This document shows, in pieces, positions 61,107-64,000 of a stretch of 64,000 nt of DNA. The notes below the pieces were generated by a model. That model was not told where the DNA came from. It worked only from the letters and a program-made list of their open reading frames with translations, and made no database searches. The DNA comes from Rhodobacteraceae bacterium Araon29. Its GTDB lineage: Bacteria > Pseudomonadota > Alphaproteobacteria > Rhodobacterales > Rhodobacteraceae. A program made the position numbers and the translations under genes. Where the stretch lies: positions 2,037,501-2,101,500 of the forward strand of contig CP046865.1 in NCBI GenBank assembly GCA_039640505.1. The letters are read 5' to 3'. Numbering within the stretch: the first letter of the stretch is position 1; each line of letters starts with the position of its first letter.

Positions 61107-61472
61107 CTAGACCCACAAATCATAAAGCTGGCTGAGCGCAACAACGATAAAGCATATTGAATAGACCGCCTTCCAAAGACCAAAAGGTGCCACTTTGGCA
61201 AATTGACCAGAATAGCTTGCAGCTTCTTGCTCATCCATATCTGCAATCCAGTTCTTGAATTGATCCATTTGATTGTTGCCCGCAAGAAACACAAAAATTG
61301 CAGTGGTGACAACCAGTGCTGAAGTGGCCAAAACGGCCTCGGTTCCTTGGGATATAATATAAAGCGTGACCAAGTTTGAAACCACCCCTGTAAAGGTTAC
61401 CCACTGAAAATCGCGACCAATTGTACTTCCGGCTATAGCCCGAGTTTGTCTGTCCATTGCTGCAGTATCCAT
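61107..61472 (-). CDS. Hypothetical membrane protein (121 aa)
   Basis: Three predicted membrane segments: about 27-42 (VSNLVTLYIISQGTE region), 46-63 (VLATSALVVTTAIFVFLA) and 99-117 (LWKAVYSICFIVVALSQL), with a charged middle loop containing DQFKNWIADMDEQEA. GAGGAAAAA precedes the ATG. No known domain. Convergent with the cyclase gene. Likely real but function unknown. Confidence 0.68.
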   Translation of the reverse strand: MDTAAMDRQTRAIAGSTIGRDFQWVTFTGVVSNLVTLYIISQGTEAVLATSALVVTTAIFVFLAGNNQMDQFKNWIADMDEQEAASYSGQFAKVAPFGLWKAVYSICFIVVALSQLYDLWV

Positions 61473-61627
61473 AAATTTTTCCTCACAAAAAAGTTAGCAT
61501 CCAAGAGAAAGCTTACACTCCAATGGAAAATAATGGCAAGATTTTTAAGGTTAATATATGACTGTATCCATTTGAACTTAAACAGCTATATTTTTTTAGC
61601 CCAGTAAAACTAAAGTCTATACTCCAC

Positions 61628-61825
61628 TTAAAGACGGGTGATGTATTCTGCAGCCACCACAAATAAAACCAGCCCAACAAACGTGCCTAAACCAGCGATC
61701 AGAAAGAACCTATTTTTAACTGGTTTTCCGTCAATAATTTCGCTTCGCGGCAGTGCTTTACGTGCTAAAACCACCAATAAAGCCACAAAAATTAGAAATA
61801 AGCTCAGTCTAATTATTAATATCAT
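61628..61825 (-). CDS. Small membrane protein (65 aa)
   Basis: Two membrane helices (about 4-22, ILIIRLSLFLIFVALLVVL, and 42-60, LIAGLGTFVGLVLFVVAAE) with a basic/polar loop ARKALPRSEIIDGKPVKNR. GAGAG-type ribosome site a few bases upstream of the start. No family recognised. Lies on the same strand as the 121-aa protein gene, 155 bases away. Confidence 0.6.
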   Translation of the reverse strand: MILIIRLSLFLIFVALLVVLARKALPRSEIIDGKPVKNRFFLIAGLGTFVGLVLFVVAAEYITRL

Positions 61826-61988
61826 TTTTCTCTCACTTTGTTTGACCCGATTATATCACCCTCAAACACAAAAATCAGATAAATGTTGTCTTGCTTGGTG
61901 GTGTAGCGGAAGGTCTATAAAATAATCGGCAGATCCAGAATTAAGCAGGTGTTTAAATCTTAGATCTAGACCGACACTGCAGAGATAT

Positions 61989-62008
61989 AAACCTGATAAA
62001 GCAGGTTT
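61989..62008 (-). terminator. Short hairpin downstream of tRNA-Leu
   Basis: AAACCTG and CAGGTTT around a 6-base loop, 22 bases after the tRNA 3' end. No strong T-run follows. Confidence 0.4.
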
Positions 62009-62029
62009 TATACATTTATGCGGATAACG

Positions 62030-62115
62030 TGGTACCCAAGGCCGGACTCGAACCGGCACGCCCGTTAAGGCGGGGGATTTTGAATCCCCTGCGTCTACCA
62101 TTCCGCCACTTGGGC
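62030..62115 (-). tRNA. tRNA-Leu (anticodon CAA)
   Basis: 86 nt with encoded CCA and a long variable arm (CGCCTTAACGGGCG). Acceptor GCCCAAG pairs with CTTGGGT (one G-T). Anticodon stem GGGGA/TCCCC with loop TTCAAAA gives CAA, reading UUG. The T arm GCCGG-TTCGAGT-CCGGC is perfect. Confidence 0.97.
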
Positions 62116-62227
62116 ACTGTCGATGGTTTTAACGCGGCTTTTGCACGGCGTCCAGAGGCAAAGCACGCTTGACCACCAAACAATTGCATGCTCAATGCCA
62201 GTAACTTTAACCAACTGAATCGTTTAA

Positions 62228-62806
62228 ATGATTAGATCGCTTTACAACTGGACAATGGCGCTTGCCGACCACCCACGTGCCCTTTGGGCGTTGGCACTGG
62301 TGGCCTTTGCAGAAAGCTCATTTTTTCCGATCCCACCTGATGTTCTGCTGATCCCGATGATCATTGCAGCACCTCACCGAGCGTGGCTTTATGCTGGTGT
62401 GGCGCTTATTGCCTCGGTTTTAGGGGGCCTTTTGGGCTATGCGCTTGGCGCGCTGGCTTTTGAGCAAATTGCTCATCCAATTTTGATATCCCTCGGCAAA
62501 GCCGATGCGGTTGCTGAATATGCGCAACGCTTTAACGATGTTGGGGTCTGGACGATCCTCACGGCCGGCGTAACTCCTTTACCGTTCAAAGTAATCACAA
62601 TAATGTCAGGTGCAACGGCAATGCCGTTGGGTTTATTTATAGTAACAGCCTGTATTGCACGCGGGCTTAGGTTTTTTGCGGTTGCGCTTTTGCTTAAAAT
62701 TTACGGGGCAGCAATTCGAACCTTTATAGAGCGTTATCTGGGATGGATGTTTTTGCTGTTTATCCTACTCTTTATAGGGGGGATTTATGGAACGAGGTTC
62801 TTATGA
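62228..62806 (+). CDS. YqaA-family membrane protein (SNARE-associated/DedA-like)
   Basis: 192 aa. N-terminal ALVAFAESSFFPIPPDVLLIPM is the E-(x)-FFPIPP re-entrant motif of the DedA/YqaA superfamily; then LGGLLGYALGALAF and a second conserved AGVTPLPFKVITIMSGA. About five membrane segments. DedA proteins are implicated in lipid-carrier flipping. Stop overlaps the dsbB start (ATGA). Confidence 0.9.
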   Translation: MIRSLYNWTMALADHPRALWALALVAFAESSFFPIPPDVLLIPMIIAAPHRAWLYAGVALIASVLGGLLGYALGALAFEQIAHPILISLGKADAVAEYAQRFNDVGVWTILTAGVTPLPFKVITIMSGATAMPLGLFIVTACIARGLRFFAVALLLKIYGAAIRTFIERYLGWMFLLFILLFIGGIYGTRFL

Positions 62807-63261
62807 CACCAAAGCAACTTGGGCTTACTGCTGGATTAGGGTCTGCCGCACTTTTAATAGGCGCGTTTGGCTTTGAATATTTGGGCGGGCTTGCCCCTTG
62901 CAAAATGTGCCTTTGGCAAAGATACCCCCACATAGCGGCGGTTGTGATCTGCTTGGTCTTTTATGCTTTTCAAAACCGGGCGGTGGCTGCATTTGGCGCT
63001 ACAGCCTGTCTTACAACAGCAGGAATAGGTTTTTTCCATGCTGGAGTTGAGCAAGGGTGGTGGGAAGGACCAAAAAGTTGCACCAGTGGCGCCATAGAAG
63101 GGCTGAGTACAGATGATCTAATCAATCAAATCATGGCCGCCCCAATGGTGCGCTGTGATGATATACCTTGGGCGCTTTGGGGCGTATCAATGGCGGGTTG
63201 GAATACTATTTTATCATTTGCTCTTATGAGCCTGTGGCTGATGGCTCTGCGGCGCCTCTAG
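62803..63261 (+). CDS. dsbB: Disulfide bond formation protein DsbB
   Basis: 152-aa inner-membrane oxidoreductase that reoxidises DsbA with quinones. First redox pair C33/C36 (PCKMCLWQRYPH) and second pair C93/C118, both in periplasmic loops; conserved WQR/Q that binds quinone. Four membrane helices. Start at 62803 (MTPKQLGL) has GAGG 5 bases upstream and overlaps the YqaA-type stop. Ends 4 bases into the convergent regulator gene. Confidence 0.93.
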   Translation: MTPKQLGLTAGLGSAALLIGAFGFEYLGGLAPCKMCLWQRYPHIAAVVICLVFYAFQNRAVAAFGATACLTTAGIGFFHAGVEQGWWEGPKSCTSGAIEGLSTDDLINQIMAAPMVRCDDIPWALWGVSMAGWNTILSFALMSLWLMALRRL

Positions 63262-63686
63262 CCTGCCTTTTTTGTGCTTAGCAAAAGATTTGTTTCACTT
63301 TTGGCCACCCCTTCAAAACGCCGAATCTGGGTTAGAATTTCATCCAACTCATCAAGAGAATCGGTACCAATTTCAGCAATTAAATCCCATTGCCCGTTTG
63401 TGGCATGCACTGCGCGCACTTGAGGCAGACCATGTAGCAAACGGATGACCCGTTCTGTACCGCGCCCTTCGACATTAATCATCATATATCCGCGAACAGG
63501 ATCGACTTTGGTGTCATCCTTCAAAACCACCGAGAAGCCTAAAATTTCACCTGACTTCTGCAATCGATCAATACGCGCCCGAACGGTCGTGCGCGACACT
63601 CCAAGCAAAATTGCTAAATTCGATAAAGAGGCCCGCGCATCATGCCGTAATGCTGAAATGAGCTTTTGATCTAATTGACTTGGCAT
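63258..63686 (-). CDS. Lrp/AsnC-family transcriptional regulator
   Basis: 142 aa. N-terminal HTH (LDQKLISALRHDARASLSNL, AILLGVSRTTVRARIDRL) and C-terminal RAM/ACT-like ligand-binding domain (VIRLLHGLPQVRAVHATNGQ, WDLIAEI). Start at 63686 is the family's; 26 upstream in-frame residues are not protein-like and overlap the intergenic region. Divergent from arginase by 116 bases, so it likely regulates arginine or other amino acid catabolism. Confidence 0.9.
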   Translation of the reverse strand: MPSQLDQKLISALRHDARASLSNLAILLGVSRTTVRARIDRLQKSGEILGFSVVLKDDTKVDPVRGYMMINVEGRGTERVIRLLHGLPQVRAVHATNGQWDLIAEIGTDSLDELDEILTQIRRFEGVAKSETNLLLSTKKAG

Positions 63687-63802
63687 ATTTCGTTTTGCAT
63701 CCTTTATATTCCAATTCGGTAATTTAAATACATATTGTACAAATTGATAACTGTTTAATAGCACATTTTGATCAGATATTGATGTATAGATAGGAAATAT
63801 CC

Positions 63803-64000
63803 ATGCAACATGTCAATTGTATTTTAATCGGCGCTCCTGTGGACAGCGGCAAGCATCGCAAAGGGTGCGTCATGGGCCCAGACGCCTATCGCACTGCAAA
63901 CTTGCCACAAGTATTGAGCGATTTGGGGTACGATGTCACCGATCTGGGAAATCTCACAGCGGTGGCTGCCACCACTGAAAACGTACCCGACAATCCCACC
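63803..64000 (+). CDS. rocF: Arginase, N-terminal part (cut by the window edge)
   Basis: 66 codons are visible with no stop before the window end. Begins MQHVNCILIGAPVDSGKHRK, continues GCVMGPDAYR, then LSDLGYDVTDLGNL, the usual arginase/ureohydrolase N-terminus (IGAPxxxGxxxxGxxxGPxAxR). AGGAAA is about 7 bases upstream. Arginase makes ornithine and urea. The metal-binding part is outside the window. The divergent Lrp-type regulator is the expected controller. Confidence 0.85.
   Translation, partial: MQHVNCILIGAPVDSGKHRKGCVMGPDAYRTANLPQVLSDLGYDVTDLGNLTAVAATTENVPDNPT

Noticed and set aside
61862-62101. 79-codon minus-strand frame
   Set aside because: It runs through tRNA-Leu.
1-64000. CRISPR arrays, insertion sequences, prophage or integrase genes
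   Set aside because: No spaced direct repeats, transposase or integrase motifs, or attachment-site duplications were noticed.

Overview
The window looks like chromosomal DNA of a marine alphaproteobacterium of the Roseobacter group (Rhodobacteraceae). The signs are the gene order rpsF-rpsR-rplI with an acid-tailed L9, yceD-rpmF-plsX-fabH-ihfA-merR-tRNA-Pro, argS-SPOR-scpA-scpB, and zwf-pgl-pgi, together with small proteins typical of that family. Base composition looks lower in GC than many roseobacters, but I did not compute it. I see no insertion sequence, prophage, integrase or CRISPR array; this is mostly core genome with accessory insertions.

Layout. 1-8.9 kb: the end of a DUF3422 gene, then a divergent peptide-uptake locus. 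A binding protein and two permeases run leftward, and a double-ATPase ABC protein and two M20 hydrolases run rightward, so the locus can import peptides or acylated amino acids and hydrolyse them. 9-14 kb: two small ORFs, the S6/S18/L9 operon with a strong terminator, then ilvB-ilvN behind a promoter, a 16-codon leader peptide rich in Leu/Val/Ile and a terminator/antiterminator pair (classical attenuation). 14-18 kb: an HTH regulator, a Rieske oxygenase with a translationally coupled 70-aa partner, and an AbrB-type membrane protein. 18-25.7 kb: an ABC-F ATPase, an OlsB-like acyltransferase, a BamE-like lipoprotein, then the yceD-to-merR fatty-acid/phospholipid and IHF cluster and tRNA-Pro(GGG).

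25.8-35.9 kb: a TPR-GT41 O-GlcNAc-transferase-like protein, long-form dCTP deaminase, scpB/scpA, a SPOR protein, argS, dgt and an IscA-type Fe-S protein. No nagZ gene sits between SPOR and scpA. 35.9-37.5 kb holds the most unusual locus: a 96-aa protein made almost entirely of 21-residue repeats with one Cys per full repeat, followed on the same strand by two strong hairpins and an unrecognised 356-aa helical protein with ELTH and DHYH motifs. 37.7-44.9 kb: xthA, an FAD monooxygenase, dksA, and a MoxR / DUF2927 lipoprotein / 54-aa membrane protein / VWA / M48 peptidase group. 44.9-48.7 kb: pgi, pgl, zwf under a palindromic LacI-type operator candidate.

48.9-57 kb: a lone radical SAM protein with a Cys-rich C-terminus, then a complete Liv-type ABC transporter with an embedded acyl-CoA synthetase, probably for uptake and CoA activation of a hydrophobic carboxylate. 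57-64 kb: small secreted, MORN and lipoprotein genes, a membrane-anchored ferredoxin-adenylate cyclase fusion with likely heme histidines, small membrane proteins, tRNA-Leu(CAA), a YqaA-like membrane protein, DsbB, and a divergent Lrp-type regulator/arginase pair cut by the window edge.
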